A stretch of DNA of 64,000 nt from Yoonia sp. (GCF_017854565.1 NZ_JAFMHJ010000008.1:1-64000), one strand, 5' to 3'. Numbered from the stretch's first letter, positions 10,410 through 20,922 are shown. Translations and numbers: made by a program. Notes: generated by a model not told the origin, from the letters alone.

Positions 10410-11624
10410 TTATTCCCAGCCGGTCTTGATCTTGACATCCACAGCGCCTTCGCGCCCGGTGGATGCGACACCCCGAAACACACCGTCCTGCCACTGGCCA
10501 ACGGTCCAGAAAGAGGCGTTGTTGTTCTGCGCATCGAAATCAATCGTACCGACGACCGTTTCGAACGCATTGTCTTTGATGTATTGCGACACGACCGCGC
10601 GATCTATCGTGCCCGCACCTTCAATCGCCTGCTCAAGCACCTGCAACGACGAATACATCATTGCGCTCGCCCAGTAGTCAGGCTCGGCACCGGTCGCGGC
10701 CATATGGGCCGCACGGTAGTCCTGAAAGGCCTGACTGTCGGCATTCACACCACCGGCACCGATGATATTTTCAGCCGCCGCGCCAAAGCGACCGTAATAG
10801 GCGGGGAATGATGCGCCGACCGCGGTGTAGAACACTTTGACGTCCATGCCCTCGATCTGTGAAAGCTCGGTCAGGGCAAAGGTGTCACCGGGGTATGACC
10901 ACGCCAGAAACGCATCCGGGCCCGCGTTCGCGGCACCTTTGACGACAGGCGACAGGTCTTGGGTGCCCAGTGGATAAGAGCTGTCATAGACAATATCGAA
11001 CCCGGCAGCCTCCAGCGCGGGACGGGCCGCTGCGGCCAGTTCGATGCCAAAAGCGTCGGCGACATTGACCATCGCCACTTTGCTGCCGATGTCGCCCGCA
11101 TCGCGCAGGTTCACCAGCACCTCAACCGCACCCTCGGCCAGCCCCTTTGACCCGCCCAGCGTAAAGAACATGTTGGGGAATTGCGCGGACAGTTCGGCCA
11201 CCTGATCGGTGATCGCGGTGGATGTGATCTGCGGATAGCCATAGCGCGCAAAAATCGGCGCCGCCGCGATGTTCAGACCGGTGCCATAAGGCGCAAGGAT
11301 AAAGTCCGCCTCGTCCTGCGTCGCCAGACGCTGCACGGCTTTGATCGTCTCGCCGGGATTGGTCTGATCGTCATATTCGATAATCTCGACCGGGTGCATC
11401 GTGCCACCCACATTCAGACCGCCGCGCGCGTTGATCTGACCCGCCCAAAGCGCGATGTTCGGCCAATGGCTGACTGTGGACCCCCCCGCCAGCGGGCCGG
11501 TCTTGGGCGCCACGGCCCCAATCACAATGGGGTCCACATGGGCGTCGGCAAATGCCGGGCCATGCATCATCGACAGGGCAAGGCTGGTTGCCGCCGTGAG
11601 TTTCATAAGGGTCCTGCGTTTCAT
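10410..11624 (-). CDS. ABC transporter substrate-binding protein (LivK-like)
   Basis: 404 aa; signal peptide; VIGAVAPKTGPLAGGSTV, EIIEYDDQTNPGETIKAVQRL. Confidence 0.9.
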   Translation of the reverse strand: MKRRTLMKLTAATSLALSMMHGPAFADAHVDPIVIGAVAPKTGPLAGGSTVSHWPNIALWAGQINARGGLNVGGTMHPVEIIEYDDQTNPGETIKAVQRLATQDEADFILAPYGTGLNIAAAPIFARYGYPQITSTAITDQVAELSAQFPNMFFTLGGSKGLAEGAVEVLVNLRDAGDIGSKVAMVNVADAFGIELAAAARPALEAAGFDIVYDSSYPLGTQDLSPVVKGAANAGPDAFLAWSYPGDTFALTELSQIEGMDVKVFYTAVGASFPAYYGRFGAAAENIIGAGGVNADSQAFQDYRAAHMAATGAEPDYWASAMMYSSLQVLEQAIEGAGTIDRAVVSQYIKDNAFETVVGTIDFDAQNNNASFWTVGQWQDGVFRGVASTGREGAVDVKIKTGWE

Positions 11625-11660
11625 TTTATCTCCTCCACTGATGATTTTCCGGTCAACACG

Positions 11661-13097
11661 TCACACGGGATCGTGAATCGCGATCCAGCGCGTTTCCGTG
11701 AATTCACGAATGGCGCCCGGTCCGCCGAAACGGCCATAGCCTGATGCCTTTGTGCCCCCGAACGGCATGTTGGGGTCGTCGTAAACGGTGGGGCCATTGA
11801 TATGGCACATGCCGCTGTCAATCCGCCCCGCCACCCCAAGCGCGCGGTCCACGTCGCGGCTGAACACCGCCGCCGACAAACCAAATTCGGTCTCATTGGC
11901 GATCGAAACCGCCTCGTCCTCGTCTGCCACGCGCATCACGGCGGCAATCGGGCCAAAACATTCGTCATGATAAAGCCGCATCGCCGATGTCACATGGTCC
12001 ACCACCGTGGGCTGCATCACCGCCCGATCAGCAGAGCCACCTGCAACCACCTGCGCCCCGCGCGTCACCGCATCTTCGATCAAACCGCCCAACCGCAGCG
12101 CCGCTTCGGCACTGATCAACGGACCCAGTTGCGCGCGGTCGTCACGCGGGTTTCCCGCGCTCATCGCACGCGCACGCGCGCCCAGCTTGGCCACAAACGC
12201 ATCCGCGATGCTGTCGACGACGATCACCCGCTCGGTGGACATGCAAATCTGACCCTGATTGAAAAACGCCCCAAACGCCGCCGCCTCGGCCGCCGCATCC
12301 AGATCCGCATCCTCCAGCACGATCAGCGGCGCCTTGCCGCTCAGTTCCAACAGGCACGGCTTGAGACTTTGCGCCGCCATCCGCGCAATCTCGCGGCCCA
12401 CCCGTGTTGATCCCGTGAAATTCACCCGGCGCACAGCGGGATGACCGATCATCGCCTCTGCGATCTCGGTGGCCTGCGCCGGGGCATGGGTGACGTAGTT
12501 CGCGACACCCGCAGGCAACCCCACATCATTAAGCAGCTCAACCACCAGCTGATGCGTGCGCGCGCACAGTTCCGACCCTTTCAGCACAACCGTATTGCCA
12601 CAGGCCAGCGGTGCCGCAATCGCCCGAAAGCCCAGCGTCAGCGGCGCGTTCCAGGGGGCGAACCCCACAATCACGCCCGCCGGTTGATGGCGGATAATCG
12701 ACTGGGTGCCCGCAGCGGCGTTCTGCACACGCTCGTCCTGCATCAAGGCGGGCAATTCCGCAGCTTGCCGCAAAATCCCCTGCGCCAGTTTCAGGTTAAA
12801 CCGCACCCAGTCACGCGATGCGCCAACTTCACCGGCCATATGATCAAAGAACGCATCCTCGCGGTCGCCCAGCGCATCCGCCGCCTTCAGCAGCAGCGCC
12901 GCCCGCGCGTGGCCGGGGGTCGCAGACCAATCGCCAAATGCAGCGGCGGCGGCGTTCACGGCCTTCAATGCCTCGGCCGCGCAGGCCGCAGGCGCCCGCG
13001 ACACCACCGCATCGCTGAACGGATCACGCCGGTCAAACGTCAGCCCGCTGGCCGCCGCATACCGTTCCCCATTGATGACAAGACTTGCCTCCTGCAC
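11661..13097 (-). CDS. Aldehyde dehydrogenase (benzaldehyde/salicylaldehyde dehydrogenase-like)
   Basis: 478 aa ALDH; VNFTGSTRVGREIA, LLELSGKAPLIVLEDADL, GQICMSTERVIVVDS. Confidence 0.87.
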   Translation of the reverse strand: MQEASLVINGERYAAASGLTFDRRDPFSDAVVSRAPAACAAEALKAVNAAAAAFGDWSATPGHARAALLLKAADALGDREDAFFDHMAGEVGASRDWVRFNLKLAQGILRQAAELPALMQDERVQNAAAGTQSIIRHQPAGVIVGFAPWNAPLTLGFRAIAAPLACGNTVVLKGSELCARTHQLVVELLNDVGLPAGVANYVTHAPAQATEIAEAMIGHPAVRRVNFTGSTRVGREIARMAAQSLKPCLLELSGKAPLIVLEDADLDAAAEAAAFGAFFNQGQICMSTERVIVVDSIADAFVAKLGARARAMSAGNPRDDRAQLGPLISAEAALRLGGLIEDAVTRGAQVVAGGSADRAVMQPTVVDHVTSAMRLYHDECFGPIAAVMRVADEDEAVSIANETEFGLSAAVFSRDVDRALGVAGRIDSGMCHINGPTVYDDPNMPFGGTKASGYGRFGGPGAIREFTETRWIAIHDPV

Positions 13098-13230
13098 CGT
13101 GTCCCTCCCAAGACATGCGACTCAAGCGAAGCCGCCGGTATTTCCTCCGCCCCCCCACTATCCCCGGAATTTTCGCAAAAAAAACACCATTATTTGGTTC
13201 ATTTTTGCCGATATCTGGTATCGTTGACGG

Positions 13231-14136
13231 ATGATTCAGGTGTTAGCGCCAACATCACTGACCTTCGATCTGCATGCCGAACATGTGGTCTGCGATATCC
13301 GTGACCGCTTTTTGGGCGGGCTGGTCCGCTTTGACCGGCAATGTTGGCGGGCGGTGCTGGTCGTGTCGGGGCGCGTGATCGCGCGGACCCCGGACCAGAA
13401 CGATCTGGTCATCGACGGGCCCGCCATCGCGTGGCTGCCGTGGTCTGCGGGGATGCGATTGATCGGGCGGGCCGGGTCAAACTGCTTTCACCTGCTCCTG
13501 ACCGAAGTCACGCTGGCAAACGCCATCGGCCACAAACCCGAATCCACCGACCTGCGCGATCTGTCACACCGGCCCCACATCGTGCGCCTGACCGAAACCG
13601 ACACCGATTTTGCCCGCCTGATCCAGTGCTTTGAAACCATCGTGGACGAAATCACCGAAAACGGCCCCGGCACGGAAATCGTGGTCGAAGTGCAGGTGCG
13701 CATGATCCTGATCCGGCTTTGGCGGCAAAGCTTGCGTGACACCAAAGGGCCCCGACCCGCACGGCGTCAGCACTGGATTTTGCCAGCGTTTCGCCAGTTG
13801 ATCGAAACGCATTTCCGCAACCGCTGGACCGTCAGCCAATATGCAGACGCCATGCACATCACACCCGACCGGCTGCATGACATCTGCACAAGGGCGCTGG
13901 ACCGGGCGCCCAGTGTCCTTGTCCAGCAACGCCTGATCTACGAAGCGCAGTTGTTATTGGAACGGTCCAGCAAATCAATCGACCAGATTGCGCATGATCT
14001 GGGGTTCAAGACCGCCGCCCATTTCAGCCGGGCCTTCCGGACCGCCACCGGCGCGCCTCCGGCCCGCTATCGCAAATCACTGCAAAGGCAAATCAACGCC
14101 CCAACCCAAAGCCAAAGCTTTGCCGACTGGCCCTAG
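13231..14136 (+). CDS. AraC family transcriptional regulator
   Basis: C-terminal double HTH: MHITPDRLHDICTRALDRAPSVLVQQRLIYEAQLLLERSSKSIDQIAHDLGFKTAAHFSRAFRTATGAPPARYRK. Confidence 0.9.
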   Translation: MIQVLAPTSLTFDLHAEHVVCDIRDRFLGGLVRFDRQCWRAVLVVSGRVIARTPDQNDLVIDGPAIAWLPWSAGMRLIGRAGSNCFHLLLTEVTLANAIGHKPESTDLRDLSHRPHIVRLTETDTDFARLIQCFETIVDEITENGPGTEIVVEVQVRMILIRLWRQSLRDTKGPRPARRQHWILPAFRQLIETHFRNRWTVSQYADAMHITPDRLHDICTRALDRAPSVLVQQRLIYEAQLLLERSSKSIDQIAHDLGFKTAAHFSRAFRTATGAPPARYRKSLQRQINAPTQSQSFADWP

Positions 14137-14137
14137 G

Positions 14138-15322
14138 TCACGCCAAGACGACCGGCAGGTTGATCGGCCCCCGGAAGCCGAAACCACGCCATTTTACATC
14201 TTCGGCATTGGCCAACCGCATATTCGGGAACCGCTCAAACAGCATCGGCAGCATCACAACGCCCACCGCACGCCGGGCAACATGGGTGCCCTGACAGAAA
14301 TGCGGGCCATTCCCAAAGGCCTGATGGGGGTTCTTGTCGCGGTACACGATAAAATCCTCGCCATTGTCGAACAGGTCCTCATCGCGGTTGGCCGAGGCTT
14401 GAATGGTCATCACCGTATCGCCCTTGGGGATCAGATGCCCACGAATTTCAGTGTCTTCCGTGACCAGCCGCGATGACGCCTGAATCGGCGCGACCCAGCG
14501 CACGCCTTCTTCAAACGCCTTGCTCCAGTCCTCTCGGGCCTTCACCTGTTCCAATTGGTCGGGATTGGTCAGCAGGCCGTACAAAACGGTACACAGCGCA
14601 TCGCGCGGTTCGTTAATCCCGCCACCGATGGCGATCTTGATATTGGCAAATATCTGCGACATCGGGATCGGGTCATCCGCGTTCAGCATGACAGAAAGCG
14701 CGCTGCTGTTAGGTTCCGCCCGGTGCCGGTCCTGCAATTTGTCAAACAGCGCATCCATTTCGGCGTTAGCCCTGTCCGACTGCGCGAACGGCTCTGGGAG
14801 CCAGCCGAAATTCCCGGCCCCATCAATCAACGCCTGCGACCAGTCCGCCATCTGGGCATCTGTCGCGGCTTCGGTTCCCAACAATACGGCCAGCCCACGC
14901 GACGCATAGGGGGCCGCCAGTGCGCTGAACAAATCCACCACCTCGCCTTTCGGCAGACGGTCCAGATAGGCGCTCGCAATCTCGCGGTAGCGCGGAATCC
15001 ATTCGGTCTGGATCGTCTTGGCACTGAATGCAGGGGCCATCGCATTGCGTTCGCGAAGGTGCTCTTCGCCGTCCTTGCGCATCAGAGTGTGGGCCAGAAA
15101 CGCGCGCTTCATCGGCGTGTTGCGGTCATTCGAACTGAACAGCACCGGATTGTCTTTGACAGCCTTCGTATCTTCGGCTTTGGTCAGCAAAGTCCGGCCA
15201 ACCGATTGCACCCGCAACACCGGGCTTTGCGCCCGCAGGCGCCGGTAGATCGGATAGGGGTCCATCACCAGCTGATCAATCGTGATCGCCGTATCAAGCG
15301 GTGCAAGTGCAGTGTCAGTCAT
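14138..15322 (-). CDS. Cytochrome P450
   Basis: Heme-binding motif FGNGPHFCQGTHVARR; K-helix region; internal Met chosen over ORF start. Confidence 0.92.
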   Translation of the reverse strand: MTDTALAPLDTAITIDQLVMDPYPIYRRLRAQSPVLRVQSVGRTLLTKAEDTKAVKDNPVLFSSNDRNTPMKRAFLAHTLMRKDGEEHLRERNAMAPAFSAKTIQTEWIPRYREIASAYLDRLPKGEVVDLFSALAAPYASRGLAVLLGTEAATDAQMADWSQALIDGAGNFGWLPEPFAQSDRANAEMDALFDKLQDRHRAEPNSSALSVMLNADDPIPMSQIFANIKIAIGGGINEPRDALCTVLYGLLTNPDQLEQVKAREDWSKAFEEGVRWVAPIQASSRLVTEDTEIRGHLIPKGDTVMTIQASANRDEDLFDNGEDFIVYRDKNPHQAFGNGPHFCQGTHVARRAVGVVMLPMLFERFPNMRLANAEDVKWRGFGFRGPINLPVVLA

Positions 15323-15519
15323 CGCAAATATCCCCATTGTTGGTCGGCCACCGGGATCGGATAAACCACAGCGGCATCATTTTGTCGACAATTACGCCGG
15401 ACGCCACGTTGATCAAGAACATTTCACACCGCATTTTGCCTGATAACCCGCATTGGACAGGAAAATGGGTGACATGCAAAAATAACTGTATACAAATTTC
15501 CAAAACACGGGGAACCGAC

Positions 15520-16284
15520 TTGGCCGAGATCGAAAAGAAAAAAAGCTTTCAACGCGCCCTGATGGGTCTCAGAGAGCGGATTCTTGTCGGTGACCTTGTC
15601 AAAGGTGATCGCGTGTCCGAAGTCGCGCTTGCCGACGAACTTGGCATTTCGCGCACACCCCTGCGCGAAGCGATGCGCGAATTGGTCGATCAGGGCCTGT
15701 TAGAGCGCGTCCCGACCGGCGGTTGCCGTGTCTGCAGCCTGACCCGTCGGGATGTGCGCGATTGGATTGAATTGCGTGGCCTGCTGGAAGGCAGCGTTTT
15801 CCGTCTGGCCGCCGAACGCGGAATCAGCCTTGATCAACAGCACACCTGCGAGGCGATTATCGCCGACATTGATCTGGTGCTGGGTCATACCGCCGATACG
15901 ATCGACTTTGACCGCTACGTGACCCTGAATGAAAAATTGCATGCAAAACTGGCCACGCTGTGCGACAGCCCGGTGATGCTTGCCGAACTCAAGCGGGTGA
16001 ACAAACGGCCCATGGCCAGCCCCAGCGCGTTTTTGCACGGCCAATCCATGGCCCCCCAAACGCTGCGGTCACTTTACATCGCGCAGGACCAGCACAAGGC
16101 GATCCTTGACGCGATCTGCGCCCGCGAAGGTGCCCGCGCAGAGGCATTGGCCCGCGAACACGCGCGTCTGGCGCACCGAAATCTCGACTTTTTTCTTGGC
16201 TCGGAACAACGGGTGATCGCACAGATCCCCGGCCTGACCCTTGTCCAGAACGATGTCGGATCGAATACCAACAGACTTTCATAA
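15520..16284 (+). CDS. GntR family transcriptional regulator with FCD domain
   Basis: LRERILVGDLVKGDRVSEVALADELGISRTPLREAMRELVDQGLLERVPTGGCRV; likely TTG start at 15520. Confidence 0.85.
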   Translation: MAEIEKKKSFQRALMGLRERILVGDLVKGDRVSEVALADELGISRTPLREAMRELVDQGLLERVPTGGCRVCSLTRRDVRDWIELRGLLEGSVFRLAAERGISLDQQHTCEAIIADIDLVLGHTADTIDFDRYVTLNEKLHAKLATLCDSPVMLAELKRVNKRPMASPSAFLHGQSMAPQTLRSLYIAQDQHKAILDAICAREGARAEALAREHARLAHRNLDFFLGSEQRVIAQIPGLTLVQNDVGSNTNRLS

Positions 16285-16301
16285 ACCCTTGGGAGGAAAA
16301 C

Positions 16302-17345
16302 ATGAAAATCTCTAAACGCAAACTGGCGCTTCTATCCGCCGCCGCGCTGACCTTTTCGGCGACATTTGCACAGGCACAGGACTACACGTTCCGCCTGCAC
16401 CATCTGCTGGGCGCAAAAGCACCGGCACAGACACAGATGCTGGAACCTTGGGCCGCCGCAGTCGAGGAAAATTCCGGTGGGCGCGTCAAGATCGAAATCT
16501 TTCCGGCGATGACCTTGGGGGGCCGTCCGCCCGAACTGATCCAGCAGGCCCGCGATGGCGTGGTCGATCTGGTCTGGACCGTGAACGGCTATACCCCCGG
16601 TCTGTTCCCCCGCACAGAGGTGATGGAACTGCCGACCGTGTTCAAGAACGATCCGGTCGCCGCCAACCTTGCGCTTTTTGACATGTTCGAAAGCGACTTG
16701 CGTCAGGAATATCAGGGGCTTGAGGTAATGTTCCTGCACGTCCATGCCGGTCAGGCCCTGCATATGAAAGACATCGAAGTCCGCAGCCCCGCCGATCTGG
16801 CAGGGACCAAACTGCGCATCCCGACGCGCACCGGCGCATGGGTGATCGAGGCGCTGGGCGCATCGCCCGTCGCCATGCCCGTGCCCGAACTGCCGCCATC
16901 GCTGCAAAAAGGTGTCGTCGATGGGGCCATGATCCCGTTCGAAATCATCCCGCCGCTGGCCATTCAGGACCAGACCCAGTACCAGATCGAAGGCTTCGAA
17001 GAAGAGCGGTTCGGCACCACGACTTTCCAGGTGTCCATGAACGGCGACCGCTGGAACGGGCTGCCTGAAGACATCCAAAAAGCGTTCCGCGACGCATCTG
17101 GTCGCGACTGGTGGGGGCAGGTCGGCGAAGTCTGGCGCGCGACCGATGATTTCGGGATCAACATGGCCGTTGAAGCCGGCAACACCCACGTCATCCTGAC
17201 CGACGAAGAAACCCAGGTCTTCCGCGATGCGATGGCGCCGGTGGTTGACCGTTGGATCGCTGAAGTCAGCGCCAGCGGCATTGACGGCGCGGCGCTTGTC
17301 GAAAAGGCCCGCGCGCTGATCGCGGCAAACGCAGGCGACATGTAA
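16302..17345 (+). CDS. TRAP transporter substrate-binding protein (DctP family)
   Basis: 347 aa; signal peptide; LHHLLGAKAPAQTQMLEPWAAAVEENSGGRVKIEIFPAMTLGG. Confidence 0.93.
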   Translation: MKISKRKLALLSAAALTFSATFAQAQDYTFRLHHLLGAKAPAQTQMLEPWAAAVEENSGGRVKIEIFPAMTLGGRPPELIQQARDGVVDLVWTVNGYTPGLFPRTEVMELPTVFKNDPVAANLALFDMFESDLRQEYQGLEVMFLHVHAGQALHMKDIEVRSPADLAGTKLRIPTRTGAWVIEALGASPVAMPVPELPPSLQKGVVDGAMIPFEIIPPLAIQDQTQYQIEGFEEERFGTTTFQVSMNGDRWNGLPEDIQKAFRDASGRDWWGQVGEVWRATDDFGINMAVEAGNTHVILTDEETQVFRDAMAPVVDRWIAEVSASGIDGAALVEKARALIAANAGDM

Positions 17346-17858
17346 GTGTCCGATGTGACAACCATGCGCCGCACTGGATGGTCCAGTGCGGCGGCACAAC
17401 TGATCACGGCATGGGCCATCCTTGGTGGCTTTGTCTTGCTGCTGGTCGTGGCGATGAACGTCGCCTCGGTCATCGGCGGGATCGTCTGGAAACCGTTTCC
17501 GGGTGATTTCGAAATGACCCAGGTCGGCGTTGCCGTCGCCGTGTTTGCGTTCCTGCCCTACTGCCAGATCAACGACACGAACGTGACGGCTGATATCTTT
17601 ACGCAGCGCGCCCCGGCGCGGACGGTGCTTTGGCTGAAACTGATCACCGCCATGATCGCGCTGGGCTTTGCGGTCTTGCTGCTGTGGCGGATGTTTGGCG
17701 GGCTGCAAAACCAACGCGACTACGGCTACACCACAACGATCCTGCAATTCCCGATCTGGACCGCGTTTGTCCCTATCCTCGTTTCTCTTGCGCTGCTTGC
17801 ATTGGCCGCACTTGTATCGCTGTCAGACAATGCGCAAGCCCTAAAGGAAATCCCATAA
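17346..17858 (+). CDS. TRAP transporter small permease (DctQ family)
   Basis: 170 aa, four predicted TM helices, between DctP- and DctM-like genes; GTG start. Confidence 0.88.
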   Translation: MSDVTTMRRTGWSSAAAQLITAWAILGGFVLLLVVAMNVASVIGGIVWKPFPGDFEMTQVGVAVAVFAFLPYCQINDTNVTADIFTQRAPARTVLWLKLITAMIALGFAVLLLWRMFGGLQNQRDYGYTTTILQFPIWTAFVPILVSLALLALAALVSLSDNAQALKEIP

Positions 17859-17859
17859 T

Positions 17860-19215
17860 ATGGACCCGGTCACCTTAGGCCTGATCGCCTTTGCCGTTCT
17901 TATCGCGCTGATCGCCGCGCGGATTCCCATCGGCTATGCGATGATACTCGTCGGCGGCGGCGGCATTGCCCTGCTCAATGGTCCCGGCATCTTGTTGAAC
18001 CAGATGAAGACCCTGGCCTATGGGCAGTTCTCGATCTACGACCTGTCCGTCGTACCGATGTTCATCTTGATGGGCGCACTTTCGTCACGCGCGGGCCTCA
18101 GTACGGCGCTTTTCCGCGCCGCGAACGCATGGCTGGGCTGGATGCGCGGCGGCACGGCGATGGCCGCGATTGCGGCCTGTGCGGGTTTCGGCGCTGTCTG
18201 CGGGTCGTCACTGGCGACCGCATCGACAATGGGCCGGGTCGCCCTGCCAGAGCTGAAACGCTACAACTATTCCGGTGCGCTGGCGACGGGAACGCTGGCC
18301 GCGGGCGGCGTGCTGGGCATCCTGATCCCGCCGTCCGTCGTGCTGATCATCTACGCCATTATCGTCGAGGCGAATATCGTCACCATGTTTGCCGCCGCCC
18401 TGCTGCCCGGCCTGCTGGCGGTGCTGCTATTCGTGCTGACAATCGCAATCTACGTGATGATCTGGCCCCAAGCAGGCCCGCGAGGCGAAGCCACCGACCG
18501 CGCCAAATTCCGCGCTGCCACGCTTGGCGTGATCCCGGTCGTGCTGATCTTTGGCGTGGTGCTGGGCGGTATCTACGCGGGGTTTTACAACCCAACGCCC
18601 GCCGCATCCATCGGCGTGGCGATGGTCTGGGCCTATGGCGCAGCCCGCCGCACGATCAAATGGCCCGAACTGATTGACAGCATTAAGGAAACCGCCGGCA
18701 CCACCGGCATGATCTACCTGATCCTGCTCGGTGCCGAACTGATGAAAATCCTGATGTCCCGGCTTAGCCTGCCACAGGCAACGGCGGAATGGATCCTTGC
18801 CTCCGGTTACGCGCCGATGACGGTCATGGTCCTACTGCTGATCGCCCTGATCCTCTTGGGCTGCCTGATGGACAGCCTGTCAATGATCCTGCTGGTGATC
18901 CCGTTTTTCTGGCCGGTGCTGATTGATCTGAACGGCGGCATCTACCAAGGCGCCGAAGGTGCCGGCTTCGGGATGAGCACCGAAGACCTGAAAATCTGGT
19001 TTGGCATCCTGGCGCTCATCGTGGTGGAACTGGGGCTGATCACGCCCCCTGTGGGGATGAACGTCTTTGTCATCTCGGCGCTGGCCAAGGACACCCCGAT
19101 GATCGAAACCTTCAAGGGCGTGATGCCGTTCTTCATGGCCGAACTTGTGCGGGTCGGCTTGCTGCTCAGCTTTCCGATGATGGCGCTTTGGCTGCCCCGG
19201 CTGCTGGCAGGATGA
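17860..19215 (+). CDS. TRAP transporter large permease (DctM family)
   Basis: 451 aa; IPIGYAMILVGGGGIALLNG, LGILIPPSVVLIIYAIIVEANI, LGLITPPVGMNVFVI. Confidence 0.94.
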   Translation: MDPVTLGLIAFAVLIALIAARIPIGYAMILVGGGGIALLNGPGILLNQMKTLAYGQFSIYDLSVVPMFILMGALSSRAGLSTALFRAANAWLGWMRGGTAMAAIAACAGFGAVCGSSLATASTMGRVALPELKRYNYSGALATGTLAAGGVLGILIPPSVVLIIYAIIVEANIVTMFAAALLPGLLAVLLFVLTIAIYVMIWPQAGPRGEATDRAKFRAATLGVIPVVLIFGVVLGGIYAGFYNPTPAASIGVAMVWAYGAARRTIKWPELIDSIKETAGTTGMIYLILLGAELMKILMSRLSLPQATAEWILASGYAPMTVMVLLLIALILLGCLMDSLSMILLVIPFFWPVLIDLNGGIYQGAEGAGFGMSTEDLKIWFGILALIVVELGLITPPVGMNVFVISALAKDTPMIETFKGVMPFFMAELVRVGLLLSFPMMALWLPRLLAG

Positions 19216-20921
19216 CCGCCATGGGACCTGAAAAAGTCACGGCAGGCGGGGCGATCTTCCCCCGCCTCCAAGCGCTGGGTATCGACTATGTTTTCGTCAA
19301 CTCCGGCACGGATTTCCCCCCCATCATCGAAGGACTGGCCCAAGCCGCCCAGACCGATCATCCCCTGCCGCAGGCGGTTGTCGTCCCCCATGAACATGCC
19401 GCCATGGGGATGGCGCATGGTTACTACCTGATGTCGGGCCGTGCGCAGGCGGTTTTGCTGCACACCAACGTCGGGCTGGCCAACGGGGCCATCGGCGCAT
19501 TGAACGCGGCCTGCGACCATGTGCCGATGCTGCTGATGTCCGGGCGCACACCGGCGACGGAACAGGACCGCTTTGGCGCCCGCACCGTGCCTATCGGCTG
19601 GGGTCAGGAAATGCGTGACCAGACCGCGCTGGTCCGTGAAGCGTGCAAATGGGATTATGAACTGCGGTTCCCCGAACAGATCGCGCCCATGCTGGACCGC
19701 GGATTTGCCATCGCCAATTCGACACCCAAAGGTCCGGTCTACCTGAACCTGCCCCGCGAAGTGCTGTGCGAAGAAGTCCCCGCCGGCACCCTTGGTGCCG
19801 CACCCATGCTTGCGCCGGTCGCAATCGCCCCGGACGAAAACGCCATCACGGCTGCGGCGAACCTGCTGGCCGACGCCAAGCGCCCGCTGATCATCGCCCA
19901 GCGCGGCGCGGGCAACGCACGGACCTTTGCCGCCTTTGGTGATTTCGTCGCGCGCCACGGCATTGCGGTCAGCAGCTGGTGGGCGACGCATCTGGCGCTT
20001 GCCACCGACCATCCCTGCCACATCGGACAGGACCCCGGTGCCGCAATGGCCGATGCAGATGTCGTGATCGTTCTGGATTGTCTGGCCCCATGGTGGCCCG
20101 ATAAACACAAACTGCACCCCGACGCCAAGGTCATCCACATCGGCCCCGATCCATTATTCAGCCGGACGCCGACGCGCGGCTTTCGGTGTGATCTGGCGAT
20201 TGCGGGCGAAACGGACGTGACGCTTGGCCGCCTGATGCAGGCCACCGATCAGCACGGCACCGACCCCGGCCTTGCTGCCCGGCGACACCAAAGCGTCCGC
20301 GCACTGCACGACCGCTATTGCGCCGATATGGACCACCTGACCGCACCCCGGCCTGACGGTGCCCTGACCAAGGCGCGGGTCAGCCAACTGCTGGGATCGG
20401 CGCTTGCCGGGACGCCCTCGACAGTCTTTTCGGAACTGGGGACGATGCTTGGCCCATTGCCGCGCCAAGACCACCAATCATGGTTTCAGGAACCACATTC
20501 CGGCGGCTTGGGCTGGTCGTTTCCCGCCGCGATGGGGGCCAAACTTGCCAGCCCCGACCGCACCATCATCGCCACCATGGGCGACGGGTCGTATATGTTC
20601 GCCAACCCGACCGCCTGCCACCAAATCGCCGAGGCCCTGGGTCTCGCCATCGTGATTATCGTGCTGAACAATGCCGAATGGGGGGCCGTCCGGCAATCTG
20701 TCAAAGGGATGTATCCAAACGGCAGCGCGGCGCGGGCCAATACCATGCCACTGACCGATCTTGCCCCGTCCCCGGACTTTACCAAGACAGCGCAGGCAAG
20801 CCGCGCCTGGGCGGTTTGCGTATCCGACGAAACCGGCCTGATCACCGCATTGACCGACGCCCTTGCGCAGACCACGGCGGGGCGGGTGGCCCTGATCGAA
20901 GCCCGAATTTTGCCGGACTGA
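19212..20921 (+). CDS. Thiamine diphosphate-dependent enzyme (acetolactate synthase/benzoylformate decarboxylase-like)
   Basis: N-terminal VFVNSGTDFPPIIEGLA, VPHEHAAMGMAHGY; ThDP motif MGDGSYMFANPTACHQIAEALGLAIVIIVLNN; ATGA overlap with DctM gene. Confidence 0.86.
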   Translation: MTAMGPEKVTAGGAIFPRLQALGIDYVFVNSGTDFPPIIEGLAQAAQTDHPLPQAVVVPHEHAAMGMAHGYYLMSGRAQAVLLHTNVGLANGAIGALNAACDHVPMLLMSGRTPATEQDRFGARTVPIGWGQEMRDQTALVREACKWDYELRFPEQIAPMLDRGFAIANSTPKGPVYLNLPREVLCEEVPAGTLGAAPMLAPVAIAPDENAITAAANLLADAKRPLIIAQRGAGNARTFAAFGDFVARHGIAVSSWWATHLALATDHPCHIGQDPGAAMADADVVIVLDCLAPWWPDKHKLHPDAKVIHIGPDPLFSRTPTRGFRCDLAIAGETDVTLGRLMQATDQHGTDPGLAARRHQSVRALHDRYCADMDHLTAPRPDGALTKARVSQLLGSALAGTPSTVFSELGTMLGPLPRQDHQSWFQEPHSGGLGWSFPAAMGAKLASPDRTIIATMGDGSYMFANPTACHQIAEALGLAIVIIVLNNAEWGAVRQSVKGMYPNGSAARANTMPLTDLAPSPDFTKTAQASRAWAVCVSDETGLITALTDALAQTTAGRVALIEARILPD

Positions 20922-20922
20922 T

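Noticed and set aside
16332-17747. 471-aa minus-strand ORF antisense to the TRAP DctP/DctQ genes
   Set aside because: Lies opposite well-supported genes; composition (His/Arg/Gln-rich, low complexity) is typical of spurious frames in GC-rich DNA.
18942-20138. 398-aa minus-strand ORF antisense to the DctM and ThDP genes
   Set aside because: Overlaps two clear coding regions and shows no recognisable motif.
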